This document shows, piece by piece, positions 47,946 through 56,803 of a stretch of DNA of 64,000 nucleotides. Each line of letters opens with the position of its first letter. Position 1 is the first letter of the stretch. The notes under the pieces were generated by a model that saw nothing but the letters and a program-made list of their open reading frames with translations, searched no databases and was not told the DNA's origin. The position numbers and the translations under genes were made by a program. The DNA comes from Celeribacter ethanolicus (GTDB lineage: Bacteria; Pseudomonadota; Alphaproteobacteria; Rhodobacterales; Rhodobacteraceae), in assembly GCF_001550095.1 (NCBI RefSeq), contig NZ_LRUC01000004.1, forward strand, positions 62,001 through 126,000. The letters are read 5' to 3'.

Positions 47946-49448
47946 ATGTTTGAAAATCTGTCCGAACGCCTCTCCGGCGTCTTCGACAAGCTCACCAAAC
48001 AAGGTGCCCTGTCCGAAGACGATGTGAAAACCGCCCTGCGCGAAGTGCGCGTTGCGTTGCTTGAGGCCGACGTCTCGCTTCCCGTGGCGCGCGACTTCGT
48101 CAAGGCCGTGGGCGACAAGGCCACCGGTCAGGCGGTCACCAAATCCGTCACCCCCGGCCAACAGGTCGTCAAGATCGTTCACGATGAACTGGTCCACGTC
48201 CTCGCCGGTGACGAAGGCGAGATCGGCACGCTCAAGGTCGACAACGCCCCGGCCCCGATCCTCATGGTCGGTCTGCAAGGTGGCGGTAAAACCACGACCA
48301 CCGCGAAACTCGCCAAACGCCTGAAAGAGAAACAGGGCAAACGCGTCCTGATGGCCTCTTTGGACGTCTACCGTCCCGCCGCTATGGACCAGCTCAAGGT
48401 TCTCGGCGAACAGATCGGCGTCGACACGCTGCCGATCGTTCCGGGTCAGAAACCCGCCGACATCGCCCGCCGCGCCAAGCAACAGGCGACCATGGGCGGC
48501 TATGACGTCTATATGCTCGACACCGCAGGCCGCCTGTCCATCGACGACGCGCTGATGGCCGAGGTCGAAGAGGTCAAAGCCATCACCACCCCGCGCGAAA
48601 CGCTTTTGGTGGTCGACGGTCTCACCGGTCAGGACGCCGTCCACACCGCCGAAAACTTTGACGGGCGCATCGGCATCTCCGGCGTCGTCTTGACCCGGAT
48701 GGACGGTGACGGTCGTGGCGGTGCGGCGCTCTCGATGCGCGCGGTCACCGGCAAGCCGATCAAATTCGTCGGTCTCGGCGAGAAAATGGACGCGCTCGAA
48801 GAGTTCCACCCGGAGCGCATCGCGGGCCGTATCCTCGGCATGGGCGACATCGTGGCCCTCGTCGAGAAGGCACAGGAAACCATCGAGGCCGAACAGGCCC
48901 AGCGCATGATCAAGCGTTTCCAGAAGGGTCAGTTCAACATGAACGACCTGAAGATGCAGCTTGAGCAGATGCAAAAGATGGGCGGCATGGAAAGCATCAT
49001 GGGCATGATGCCGGGCATGGGCAAAATGGCCAAGCAAGTCCAGGACGCCGGGTTCGACGACAGCATCATCAAGCGTCAGATCGCGCTGGTGAACTCCATG
49101 ACCAAGAAAGAGCGCGCCAACCCCGCGCTTCTTCAGGCCTCGCGCAAAAAGCGTATCGCAGCGGGTGCCGGTCTTGAGGTCGCCGAGCTGAACAAGCTTC
49201 TGAAAATGCATCGCCAGATGGCGGACATGATGAAGAAGATGGGCAAAGGCGGCATGCTGAAACAGGCTGTGAAAGGCATGTTCGGCAAGGGCGGCCCGCA
49301 GGGTCTCGAAGATATGGACCCGGCGAAAATGGCCGAAGCCACCAAGGCGCTGCAAGGCGCGATGCCCAAGGGCATGGGCGGCCTTCCGGGCCTCGGCGGT
49401 GGCATGGGCCTGCCGTCCAATCTCTCGGGTCTTGGGAAGAAAAAATAA
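47946..49448 (+). CDS. ffh: Signal recognition particle protein Ffh
   Basis: 500 residues. N domain (1-90), G domain with VGLQGGGKTTTTAKLAKRL (P-loop), SLDVYRPAAMDQLK, MLDTAGRLSIDD and VLTRMDGDGRGGAALSMRAV, then a Met-rich M domain (about 310-460: MNDLKMQLEQMQKMGGMESI, MGMMPGMGKMAKQ) that binds signal peptides and 4.5S RNA. A Gly/Met-rich tail (GMGGLPGLGGGMGLPSNL) follows. It targets nascent membrane proteins to FtsY and SecYEG. GACAGGAGTACGCCC precedes the ATG. First gene of the translation cluster. Confidence 0.97.
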   Translation: MFENLSERLSGVFDKLTKQGALSEDDVKTALREVRVALLEADVSLPVARDFVKAVGDKATGQAVTKSVTPGQQVVKIVHDELVHVLAGDEGEIGTLKVDNAPAPILMVGLQGGGKTTTTAKLAKRLKEKQGKRVLMASLDVYRPAAMDQLKVLGEQIGVDTLPIVPGQKPADIARRAKQQATMGGYDVYMLDTAGRLSIDDALMAEVEEVKAITTPRETLLVVDGLTGQDAVHTAENFDGRIGISGVVLTRMDGDGRGGAALSMRAVTGKPIKFVGLGEKMDALEEFHPERIAGRILGMGDIVALVEKAQETIEAEQAQRMIKRFQKGQFNMNDLKMQLEQMQKMGGMESIMGMMPGMGKMAKQVQDAGFDDSIIKRQIALVNSMTKKERANPALLQASRKKRIAAGAGLEVAELNKLLKMHRQMADMMKKMGKGGMLKQAVKGMFGKGGPQGLEDMDPAKMAEATKALQGAMPKGMGGLPGLGGGMGLPSNLSGLGKKK

Positions 49449-49465
49449 GGCAAGAAGAAATAACC

Positions 49466-50008
49466 ATGACCCTCGCCCCCACCATAGAAACCCAGCGCCT
49501 GCGGTTGCGCGGCCATGTCGAGGCGGATTTCTATTCGTTTGCCGACATGTTCGCCTCGGACCGGTCGCGCTTCATGCATGGCCCGCTCTCGCGGCGTCAG
49601 GCATGGTTTGCGTTCTGTGGCGACGTGGCGCAATGGCAGCTCTTTGGCCATGGCGCATGGGGTGTGGAACGTCTGGACGACGGCGCGTTCGTCGGTCAGG
49701 TCGCTTTGAACAAACCGCCGCATTTCCCGGAGCTGGAGCTTGGCTGGTTCGTCATGGACGGGTTCGAAGGCAAAGGTTACGCACTTGAGGCCGCCACGGC
49801 CGCCCGCGATTACGCCTATGTCGAAATGGGCCGCGACACGCTTGTGTCCTATATCGACGCCGCCAACACCCGCTCGATCGCTTTGGCCGAACGCATGGGC
49901 GCGGAACTGGACGAGATGGCTCAGACGCCCGACGGCGAGGCTTGCCTCGTCTACCGTCACCCGACGCCCGACGCGTTGCAAGACGGCGGCATGGAGGCTT
50001 ACGCATGA
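49466..50008 (+). CDS. GNAT-family N-acetyltransferase
   Basis: 180 residues. IETQRLRLRGHVEADFYSFA at the start is typical of RimJ/RimL-like acetyltransferases, and GWFVMDGFEGKGYALEAATA carries the acetyl-CoA loop (Q/RxxGxG/A form, here GFEGKGYA). VSYIDAANTRSIALAERMGA is the conserved C-terminal helix. The substrate is unknown; the position between ffh and chorismate mutase is shared in the family. It starts 17 bases after ffh and has AAGAAGAAATAACC before its ATG. Confidence 0.9.
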   Translation: MTLAPTIETQRLRLRGHVEADFYSFADMFASDRSRFMHGPLSRRQAWFAFCGDVAQWQLFGHGAWGVERLDDGAFVGQVALNKPPHFPELELGWFVMDGFEGKGYALEAATAARDYAYVEMGRDTLVSYIDAANTRSIALAERMGAELDEMAQTPDGEACLVYRHPTPDALQDGGMEAYA

Positions 50009-50042
50009 GCCTTTCGAACCGCCTCCTCTTTACCGAAATGTG

Positions 50043-50083
50043 CCCGACAAAAGTCCGACACAAATCCGACGCTTTGCCGACAG
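50043..50083 (+). repeat. Four CCGAC boxes at 11-bp spacing, copy 2
   Basis: CCGAC starts at 50044, 50055, 50066 and 50077, exactly 11 bases apart, and ends two bases before the GGGGAG ribosome-binding site of the chorismate mutase gene. It aligns with the array at 16172-16209 on the opposite strand. Confidence 0.55.
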
Positions 50084-50096
50084 GGGAGTTGCGCCC

Positions 50097-50393
50097 ATGA
50101 ACGAGACCCAGAAACGCGCCGCCGAGATCCTCAAGGAGCATCGCGAAAGCATCGACCGGCTCGACGCGATCCTCGTCTACACGCTGGGCGAGCGGTTCAA
50201 ACACACGCAGGCCGTGGGGAAACTCAAGGCCGAAAACGATCTTCCGCCGTCGGACCCGGCGCGCGAAGAGAAACAGATTGCCCGGCTAGAGGAGCTTGCC
50301 ATCGCGGCGGACCTCGATCCGGAATTCGCAAAGGCCTTCCTGAAATTCATCATTCGGGAAGTCATTCACCACCACGAAAAACATCAGGAATAA
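50097..50393 (+). CDS. Chorismate mutase (AroQ type)
   Basis: 98 residues, all-helical AroQ fold: ILKEHRESIDRLDAILVYTL (helix 1 with the active-site Arg), RFKHTQAVGKLKAENDLPPS (Lys and Arg contacts) and FAKAFLKFIIREVIHHHEKH (helix 3). It converts chorismate to prephenate for phenylalanine and tyrosine. Stand-alone, without a dehydratase or dehydrogenase domain. GGGGAGTTGCGCCC precedes the ATG, itself preceded by the CCGAC array. 46 bases before rpsP. Confidence 0.9.
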   Translation: MNETQKRAAEILKEHRESIDRLDAILVYTLGERFKHTQAVGKLKAENDLPPSDPAREEKQIARLEELAIAADLDPEFAKAFLKFIIREVIHHHEKHQE

Positions 50394-50439
50394 CAGGGGC
50401 TTAGCCTCTGACAAATAGCTAGTATCAGGAGAAACAACC

Positions 50440-50832
50440 ATGGCTATGAAAATTCGTCTCGCCCGCGGCGGTTCCAAAAAACGCCCGTTCTACCGCATCG
50501 TTGCCACCGATTCCCGCATGCCGCGCGACGGTCGCTTCATCGAGAAACTGGGCACCTACAACCCGCTCCTGCCGAAAGACAGCGAGCAACGCGTTCAGAT
50601 GGACATCGACGCCGTGAAAGCATGGCTCGACAAAGGCGCCCAGCCGACCGACCGCGTCGCTCGTATGCTCGAAGCCGCTGGCGTCCTTGAGAAAAAAGAG
50701 CGCAGCAACCCGAAGAAAGCCGTCCCGGGCAAAAAAGCCCAAGACCGCGCCGAAGAGAAAGCCGCGAAAGCTGCCGCCGCCGCGGAAGCCGCTGCGGCTC
50801 CGACCGAAGAAGAGGCCGCTGCCGAAGAGTAA
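50440..50832 (+). CDS. rpsP: 30S ribosomal protein S16
   Basis: 130 residues. [40 protein letters not shown] and [20 protein letters not shown] are the conserved S16 segments. The core is about 80 residues; a 45-residue Lys/Ala/Glu-rich tail (from [18 protein letters not shown] to EEEAAAEE) follows, as in many alphaproteobacteria. CAGGAGAAACAACC precedes the ATG. Confidence 0.97.
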   Translation: MAMKIRLARGGSKKRPFYRIVATDSRMPRDGRFIEKLGTYNPLLPKDSEQRVQMDIDAVKAWLDKGAQPTDRVARMLEAAGVLEKKERSNPKKAVPGKKAQDRAEEKAAKAAAAAEAAAAPTEEEAAAEE

Positions 50833-51032
50833 GCCCACCGGGGACTTGCTTTGGGCGATTCGCCATTATTCGGGCGCGGGCAATTTGCCTGCGCCCGTTT
50901 TCCGTCGCTCTTGGGCTGTGAGCAATAAAGCAAGGGATTTCAGCGCCCTGCGATTTGCGCACAATCAAAGTTGCCCCCGGCTTAACCCGTTACGGTGCTT
51001 ATATCTCTGAGCCAATACAGGGGAATGAAGAC

Positions 51033-51680
51033 ATGACCAAACCTGCTGCACTCGGGCAGTTTTCTGCCGCATTTCGCAACGATTTTTCCGAACTTCTACG
51101 CTGGCGCCGGGATGTCCGCAGCTTTCGGAACGATCCGGTCGACGAGGCGGCCCTGAGCCGTTGCCTCGACACCTTCACGCTGGCCCCGTCCGTAGGGCTG
51201 TCGCAACCGTCGCGGATCGTCAAAGTCGTCAGCCCGCAGGCCCGTCAGGCCACGCTGGAGAATTTTCAGCGCGCCAATGAAAAGGCGCTGGCCGGATACG
51301 AGGGCGAAACCGCACAGGCCTATGCCAACCTCAAACTGGCCGGCCTCAAAGAAGCCCCCGTGCAACTCGCCGTGTTCTGCGACGAAGCCACCGAACAGGG
51401 CAAGGGCCTTGGCGTCCAGACCATGCCGGAGATGCTCCACTATTCCGTCGTCAGCGCCATCATGCAGTTCTGGCTCATGCTGCGCGCCGAGGGAATTGGC
51501 CTTGGCTGGGTCTCCATTCTCGATCCGAAAGCGCTTTGCGCCAGCTTGAATACACCGCAAAACTGGTCTCTGGTCGGCTATCTCTGTATCGGTTACCCTG
51601 AAGAGATCACGCGCGAACCGGAACTGGAGCGCGCGGGATGGGAACATCGAAACGCACATCCCGAGATTATCGAGTGCTAA
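51033..51680 (+). CDS. bluB: 5,6-dimethylbenzimidazole synthase
   Basis: 215 residues of the nitroreductase-like BluB fold. [20 protein letters not shown] is the FMN phosphate-binding start, [20 protein letters not shown] the BluB-specific SVGxSQPWR-like segment, and [17 protein letters not shown] the conserved GLGWVSI. The enzyme breaks down FMN with oxygen to make the lower ligand of vitamin B12. GGGGAATGAAGAC precedes the ATG. No cobalamin riboswitch was seen in the 200 bases upstream, and no other B12 gene is near. Confidence 0.93.
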   Translation: MTKPAALGQFSAAFRNDFSELLRWRRDVRSFRNDPVDEAALSRCLDTFTLAPSVGLSQPSRIVKVVSPQARQATLENFQRANEKALAGYEGETAQAYANLKLAGLKEAPVQLAVFCDEATEQGKGLGVQTMPEMLHYSVVSAIMQFWLMLRAEGIGLGWVSILDPKALCASLNTPQNWSLVGYLCIGYPEEITREPELERAGWEHRNAHPEIIEC

Positions 51681-51705
51681 TCCACGGACGGGACCGAAGG
51701 GCAAA

Positions 51706-52212
51706 ATGACAGACACGCGGATCATCGTCGGAGCCATCGCGGGCGCCTTTGGCGTCCATGGCGAGGTGCGTATCAAGAGCTTCTGCGCCGATCCGGAGGA
51801 CATCGGGGAGTATTCCCCACTGACCTCCGAAGATGGCACGGAATATGTCCTGACCCTGACCCGTGCGATCAAGAACGGCTTTGCCGCAGAGATCGAAGGT
51901 GTCGAGACCAAGGAAGAGGCGGACGCCCTGCGTGGCGTGACGCTCTATGCCGACCGCGCGCATCTGCCCTCCCTGCCCGACGACGAGTTCTACCATGCCG
52001 ATCTGATCGGTCTCACCGTGCTCGACACGGGCGGAGCGGTGCTCGGCACGGTGCGCAACGTATTGAACCACGGCGCGGGCGATCTCTTGGAGGTGCAGGG
52101 ACCGAAGCTAAAGACCCCTGTTCTCCTGCCCTTCACGTTGCAGAACGTGCCGACGGTCGATCTTGCCTCCGGCCGGATCATCGCAGACCCGCCGGACGGT
52201 CTCTTCGAATGA
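51706..52212 (+). CDS. rimM: 16S rRNA processing protein RimM
   Basis: 168 residues. [20 protein letters not shown] opens the RimM N domain, [20 protein letters not shown] ends it, and [20 protein letters not shown] begins the PRC-barrel domain, which closes with [17 protein letters not shown]. It assists maturation of the 30S head with S19. The stop overlaps the start of a sulfotransferase-like gene (ATGA), so the usual rimM-trmD pair is split here. Confidence 0.95.
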   Translation: MTDTRIIVGAIAGAFGVHGEVRIKSFCADPEDIGEYSPLTSEDGTEYVLTLTRAIKNGFAAEIEGVETKEEADALRGVTLYADRAHLPSLPDDEFYHADLIGLTVLDTGGAVLGTVRNVLNHGAGDLLEVQGPKLKTPVLLPFTLQNVPTVDLASGRIIADPPDGLFE

Positions 52213-53021
52213 CACTGAGAGGGGACAGACGCGTTCTGCTCCATGCCGGGTTCCACAAAACCGGCACCACCTCGCTGCAAAAAACATTCGAGCAGAACCG
52301 TCATCTGCTCGACCCGCATGTGGAAACCTATCTGCGTTACGATTTTCGCACCGGTCTCCTCGTCCGCCCGGTGCGAAAATTCGCCGCCCAGCGCAACAAG
52401 GCGGCGAAAGAGGCGATCCTTGAAGAGGCCACGCTGTTTTTCACGGGGCTCGACCATAGCGATCCCCGCCCCGTCTTCATCAGCCATGAAAACCTGTCCG
52501 GCACCTATATCGGCAAGGATCGTGTCGCCAGCTATGCTGCGGCCCCGATCGCGGCAAAGATCATTCAGGATGCCTGGCGCAGCGTGACCGGAGGCACGCA
52601 CAATCTGGAATTTTTATACTCAACGCGCAGAACGGGATGGATTGCGTCCTGTCATTGGCAGAGAGTCATCACGGATCGGGAAACCCGGGACCTCGCGCAA
52701 TATGAAAAGCAATATGCGCATGCCGCCGATCTGGACATCGTGGTCGATCAGATTTGCGATGCCGTGGCTCCCGGTCGCGTCCACAGTTTCGCCATCGAAG
52801 ACGTTCGGCACCCCGCCTTGTCTGCGCTCGAACACCTCGGCCTCGGCGCGCTTTGGCCCGGATTTGACATCCCCGACAATCAACATACCGCTCTGGACGG
52901 GGCAACGCGCACAGAGCTTTTGGCGCTCAATCGTTCGCCCCTCAAAGGGCCTGAGTTCTACGCCCGGCGCAGCGCCCTGCTTGGGCTGCCGCACGCCTCT
53001 GCGGCAGAGGGGCGCCGATAA
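52209..53021 (+). CDS. Sulfotransferase-like P-loop protein A (tandem pair)
   Basis: 270 residues. [20 protein letters not shown] (from residue 11) is the PAPS-binding loop typical of sulfotransferases (HKTGTTS form). [20 protein letters not shown] lies in the middle, shared with the next gene. The 3'-phosphate loop is less clear than in the sulfotransferase at 27083. The substrate is unknown. It begins inside the rimM stop and ends one base before its paralogue, so it is inside the ribosomal operon. Confidence 0.78.
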   Translation: MTLRGDRRVLLHAGFHKTGTTSLQKTFEQNRHLLDPHVETYLRYDFRTGLLVRPVRKFAAQRNKAAKEAILEEATLFFTGLDHSDPRPVFISHENLSGTYIGKDRVASYAAAPIAAKIIQDAWRSVTGGTHNLEFLYSTRRTGWIASCHWQRVITDRETRDLAQYEKQYAHAADLDIVVDQICDAVAPGRVHSFAIEDVRHPALSALEHLGLGALWPGFDIPDNQHTALDGATRTELLALNRSPLKGPEFYARRSALLGLPHASAAEGRR

Positions 53022-53810
53022 ATGCGGCGGCTGGTCGTTCATGGCGGGTTTCACAAAACCGGCACGACCTCGCTGCAGAAAACCCTGAAACTCAACGCGC
53101 GCCTGCTGGTCGATCATGTCGAGGTGCATGTTCAGGAAAACCTCTGGATGGTGCCTCTGGCCGAGGCGGTGCTCGAATTCTCTCTCGCCCGCAATCCCGA
53201 GACCAAGGCCCGCATCCGCAGCGAGGCCCGGGCGCTGTTCGCCACCTTCGATCTCGACGATCCCCGCCCGATCCTGATTTCCTCGGAACATCTGGCCGGT
53301 CACATGATCGGGGTCGGGTCGGTTCAGCGCTATGTCGCCGGCCCGATCGCCATGGAAATCCTTCGTGACGTCTGGCGCGAAAGAGCCGGGGCGGAGGCGC
53401 CGTTCGATCTCTATTATTCGACCCGGCGGGAGGGCTGGATCGCGTCCTGCCACTGGCAGCGGCTGAAATTCAAGCGCTGCCTCCTCAATCTCGAGGACTT
53501 CGCCGCCCGCTATCCTCTGGCCAGCGACTTCGACACGATCCTCGACATGGCGCGGGCGCGTCTCGGGGCGGAGAGCGTGCATGCCATGGCGCTTGACGAC
53601 ATGAGCCACCCGATCGACCCGGTGCTCGATCTTCTCGAGCTCACGCATCTGCGTCCCGTCATCACACTGCGCCACCGGGTCAATGCCTATCCCGGCGGCA
53701 ATGCCCGTGAGGCGCTTCTGGAACTGAACCGCTCCGATCTGCACGGCGCGCCCTATATCGCGGCACGCGATGCGATCATTTCTCCCGCACAGCACATTCC
53801 CAAGCCCTGA
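53022..53810 (+). CDS. Sulfotransferase-like P-loop protein B (tandem pair)
   Basis: 262 residues, clearly related to its upstream neighbour: both have [13 protein letters not shown] near the start, DDPRPILISSEHLAGHMIG versus [19 protein letters not shown], and [19 protein letters not shown] versus [19 protein letters not shown]. The C-terminus LELNRSDLHGAPYIAARDAI also matches [20 protein letters not shown]. It starts directly after the stop of gene A (TAAATG), so the two are co-translated. A local duplication is the simplest origin. trmD starts 21 bases later. Confidence 0.78.
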   Translation: MRRLVVHGGFHKTGTTSLQKTLKLNARLLVDHVEVHVQENLWMVPLAEAVLEFSLARNPETKARIRSEARALFATFDLDDPRPILISSEHLAGHMIGVGSVQRYVAGPIAMEILRDVWRERAGAEAPFDLYYSTRREGWIASCHWQRLKFKRCLLNLEDFAARYPLASDFDTILDMARARLGAESVHAMALDDMSHPIDPVLDLLELTHLRPVITLRHRVNAYPGGNAREALLELNRSDLHGAPYIAARDAIISPAQHIPKP

Positions 53811-53831
53811 CATGCGAGGCTATATGGGGCC

Positions 53832-54680
53832 ATGAGCGACGATTCGATCCCGACCCGACCCGCAGACATCCCGGCCACCGCCCGGTCCCATGGCCGTCTG
53901 GCCGTCCGCCCGACGCTGAAACCGCGCGAGCTGATGACCAATACGCCCGACATCGCGGGCGTGTGGAAGGCCAAGGTGATCACGCTGTTTCCCGGCGCCT
54001 TTCCCGGCGTTCTGGGCGAGAGCCTGACCGGCAAGGCGTTGCAGGACGGCACATGGCAGCTCGAACCCATCCATTTGCGCGAGTTCGGCGAGGGCAAGCA
54101 CAAGAATGTCGACGACACGCCCGCAGGCGGCGGCGCGGGCATGGTGATCCGCCCCGACGTCATGGGCAACGCCATTGATTTCGCAATGAACGGCGTGCCG
54201 CCGGATCGCGCCAAATGGCCTCTGGTCTACCTCTCGCCGCGTGGAAGGCGCTTCGATCAGGCGACGGCGAAACGCTGGTCCGAGGCACAAGGCATCACGA
54301 TGATCTGCGGCCGGTTCGAGGGCGTCGATGACCGGGTGCTGTTTCACTACGGCATCGAAGAGGTCTCGCTCGGCGATTTCGTCCTCACCGGAGGCGAGAT
54401 CGCGGCACAGGCGATGATCGACGCCACGGTGCGTCTCTTGCCCGGCGTGCTCGGCAATGCCGAGAGCGTCGAGGAGGAAAGCCATTCGAACGGCCTTCTG
54501 GAACACCCGCAATTCACCCGCCCCGCCGAATGGCGCGGCCTGCCGATTCCGGAGGTCCTGATGTCCGGCCATCACGGCAAGATCGCCGAATGGCGCCAGA
54601 AGATGGCCGAGAAGATCACCCGCGACCGCCGCCCCGACATGTGGGCGGCCTATGAGGCAAGCCGCAAGCCGGACGAATAA
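53832..54680 (+). CDS. trmD: tRNA (guanine-N1)-methyltransferase TrmD
   Basis: 282 residues. KAKVITLFPGAFPGVLGESL, then DDTPAGGGAGMVIRPDV, YLSPRGRRFDQATAKRWSEA and ICGRFEGVDDRVLFHYGIEE carry the knotted SAM-binding SPOUT fold; LPGVLGNAESVEEESHSNGL is the conserved late segment. It methylates G37 in tRNA to keep the reading frame. It carries about 45 extra N-terminal residues (MSDDSIPTRPADIPATARSH ...); an internal ATG at codon 35 would give normal length. GGGGCC lies before the chosen ATG. Confidence 0.94.
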   Translation: MSDDSIPTRPADIPATARSHGRLAVRPTLKPRELMTNTPDIAGVWKAKVITLFPGAFPGVLGESLTGKALQDGTWQLEPIHLREFGEGKHKNVDDTPAGGGAGMVIRPDVMGNAIDFAMNGVPPDRAKWPLVYLSPRGRRFDQATAKRWSEAQGITMICGRFEGVDDRVLFHYGIEEVSLGDFVLTGGEIAAQAMIDATVRLLPGVLGNAESVEEESHSNGLLEHPQFTRPAEWRGLPIPEVLMSGHHGKIAEWRQKMAEKITRDRRPDMWAAYEASRKPDE

Positions 54681-54801
54681 GCCGCGTCCCAAGCCACGCA
54701 AGCGTCAAAACACCGCGAATGACAACTCTGTACGGATCGGCACTTGCCCGGATGCGGGTCTGCGCCTAGCCTCGCCCGGACAACAACCAGAGCAGAACAC
54801 C

Positions 54802-55836
54802 TTGGACAGCCAAAGGCATACCCAGATCGACGGCCTGCGCGCGCTCGCCATGACCGGCGTGCTTTATGTGCATTTCTGGGACCGGCAACCTCTGACCGAA
54901 AACCTGCGGGTGTCCCTGTTCTTCACAGTCAGCGGGTTCCTGATCACCCATATCCTGATTGCCGCCAAGGAAAGCGGTCGCTCTGTCAGCATAGGAAATT
55001 TCTACATCCGCCGTGCGCTCCGGCTGTTTCCCGCGCTGTTCGTCCTCGGCGCCGCCGCGGTGATCTTCGACATGGATGGCGCGCGCACCTCCTGGCCCTG
55101 GCATGTGTTGCAGGCCTCGAACCTCTTTTTCGCCTTCCATGAACAGTTCAGCCCCTGGGTGTTCAGCCATCTCTGGAGCCTCAACATCCTAGAACAGTTC
55201 TACCTGATCTGGCCCCTGGTGATCCTGCTCATGCCGATCCGGGGTATTTATCTTGTGACGCTGGGCATGCTGGTCGGCTCCGCCTTCGTCTATGCCCATG
55301 GCAACGACATGGGGTTGACCGACTGGACCCGGCGCCTGATTTTTCAGTTCGATCCGATTGCCAGCGGTGCGCTCACTTATCTTTTGGTGCGGCACAACCG
55401 CGATGTGCGCGAGGTGGTCACCTCCCGCTGGGCCCTTCTGGCGGCGCTCATGGTCATGGCCTCACCGTCCTTCCTCTGGCCGGGGTTCAGTGAAGACCCG
55501 ACCTATCGCCTGCTCTGCCAACCGGCGCTCGGCGTCGTCGTCGCCGGAGCCTGGCATGGCTATCGCGGCCCGATCGGCTGGCTCCTGGGCTGCCGCGCCG
55601 CGCAGTTCATCAGCAAGATCAGTTACGGCGTCTTCATGTACCATCTGGCGATCTGGTGGGCGATGGCGCAACTCGGCTCGCCGCTTTACGACACCGGCCC
55701 GCTGCCGTTTTTTGCCATGACCGGCCTCAGCGTCCTGGCGGCGACGCTATCCTGGTATCTCATAGAGGAACCGATTTCGCGGCTGAAACTGCGCTTCCCG
55801 ACGGCCCGTCCCGCCAACCTGGCCGTGACCGCCTGA
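54802..55836 (+). CDS. Membrane acyltransferase (OafA/YrhL, Acyl_transf_3 type)
   Basis: About 344 residues, roughly ten membrane helices. QIDGLRALAMTGVLYVHFWD carries the conserved RALA...H active-site region, LRVSLFFTVSGFLITHILI and NFYIRRALRLFPALFVLGAA (RR..R-P) follow, and WSLNILEQFYLIWPLVILL is the family's SLxxExxFYLxWP motif. It O-acylates an extracytoplasmic carbohydrate. The start is uncertain: TTG at 54802 fits the family; the frame is open back into trmD. It sits between trmD and rplS, unusual for that operon. Confidence 0.8.
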   Translation: MDSQRHTQIDGLRALAMTGVLYVHFWDRQPLTENLRVSLFFTVSGFLITHILIAAKESGRSVSIGNFYIRRALRLFPALFVLGAAAVIFDMDGARTSWPWHVLQASNLFFAFHEQFSPWVFSHLWSLNILEQFYLIWPLVILLMPIRGIYLVTLGMLVGSAFVYAHGNDMGLTDWTRRLIFQFDPIASGALTYLLVRHNRDVREVVTSRWALLAALMVMASPSFLWPGFSEDPTYRLLCQPALGVVVAGAWHGYRGPIGWLLGCRAAQFISKISYGVFMYHLAIWWAMAQLGSPLYDTGPLPFFAMTGLSVLAATLSWYLIEEPISRLKLRFPTARPANLAVTA

Positions 55837-55863
55837 GCGCACCTGAAAAGCGGCGCATAACGC

Positions 55864-55891
55864 TTGCATTCCGGGGCATTTCTGCCTAGAA
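55864..55891 (+). promoter_or_regulatory. Candidate promoter for rplS-rpmE
   Basis: TTGCAT and CTAGAA with a 16-base spacer lie 224 bases before rplS, in the 278-base gap 55837-56114. Such a promoter would uncouple rplS-rpmE from the genes upstream. The remaining gap is G/C-rich, with ACCGCCCGTCCGGGGTCGAG and GCCCGACC-type stretches that could fold, but I recognise no known leader RNA. Confidence 0.4.
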
Positions 55892-56114
55892 ACCGCCCGT
55901 CCGGGGTCGAGATTCGACCAACCGGGCCTTTGCGTTTTGTCCGGGCCTGTTCTTCGACGCCCGACCCGACAGGCGGAAAGACCAAAGCAAAGACGACCTG
56001 AACCCTCCGGCGGGCATCCTTCCTTGCAAGGCTGCGATGGACCCGATCGAAGATGCGGAGCTCTGAGGCGGTTGAAACTTCGTGGCATACCACGAGCAAA
56101 TTGGAGTGTAAGCG

Positions 56115-56489
56115 ATGGATCTGATCGCACAGCTTGAAGCCGAGCAAATCGAAGCTCTCGGCAAAACCATCCCGGATTTCAAGGCCGGTGACACCATCCG
56201 CGTCGGTTACAAAGTGACCGAGGGTTCCCGCACCCGTGTGCAGAACTACGAAGGTGTCTGCATCTCCCGTAAGAACGGCAAAGGCATTGCCGGGTCCTTC
56301 ACGGTTCGCAAAATTTCCTTCGGTGAAGGCGTCGAGCGTGTGTTCCCGCTCTACTCCACCAACATCGAATACATCGAGGTGGTGCGTCGCGGCCGTGTGC
56401 GTCGTTCCAAACTGTACTACCTCCGTTCGCGTCGCGGCAAATCCGCCCGTATCGCGGAAGTCACCAACTACAAGTCGCTCGAAGCCTGA
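56115..56489 (+). CDS. rplS: 50S ribosomal protein L19
   Basis: 124 residues. [60 protein letters not shown] and [20 protein letters not shown] are the L19 core at the 30S-50S interface. ATTGGAGTGTAAGCG precedes the ATG. Codon use is biased, as expected for a ribosomal protein. rpmE follows 11 bases later. Confidence 0.97.
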   Translation: MDLIAQLEAEQIEALGKTIPDFKAGDTIRVGYKVTEGSRTRVQNYEGVCISRKNGKGIAGSFTVRKISFGEGVERVFPLYSTNIEYIEVVRRGRVRRSKLYYLRSRRGKSARIAEVTNYKSLEA

Positions 56490-56500
56490 GGATCGTCACG

Positions 56501-56722
56501 ATGAAAAACGATATCCATCCCGACTACCACTTCATCGACGTCAAAATGACCGATGGCACCATCGTCAAAATGCGTTCCACCTGGGGCTCCGAAGGCGACA
56601 CCCTGTCGCTCGACATCGACCCCTCGGTGCACCCGGCCTGGACCGGCGGCAACTCCCGCCTGCTCGACGCCGGTGGCCGCGTGTCCAAGTTCAAAAACAA
56701 ATACGCTGGCCTCGGCTTCTGA
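56501..56722 (+). CDS. rpmE: 50S ribosomal protein L31, cysteine-free form
   Basis: 73 residues: [70 protein letters not shown]. The Cys pair that binds zinc in the C+ form is absent, so this is the C-minus (zinc-independent) form, though it is in the normal housekeeping place. CTGAGGATCGTCACG precedes the ATG. Confidence 0.95.
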   Translation: MKNDIHPDYHFIDVKMTDGTIVKMRSTWGSEGDTLSLDIDPSVHPAWTGGNSRLLDAGGRVSKFKNKYAGLGF

Positions 56723-56745
56723 GCCTCCGCCCGTATCTGACATGC

Positions 56746-56773
56746 AAAGGCCCGCCATCTGGCGGGCCTTTTC
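56746..56773 (+). terminator. Intrinsic terminator ending the ribosomal cluster
   Basis: AAAGGCCCGCC pairs perfectly with GGCGGGCCTTT around ATCT and is followed by T; convergent with the OmpA-family gene. Confidence 0.88.
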
Positions 56774-56803
56774 GTTTGGTCGTCACGCAGGATCATCAAG
56801 ACC

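Noticed and set aside
50833-51032. Cobalamin riboswitch before bluB
   Set aside because: No B12-box-like sequence (GCCACTG) or matching fold was seen.
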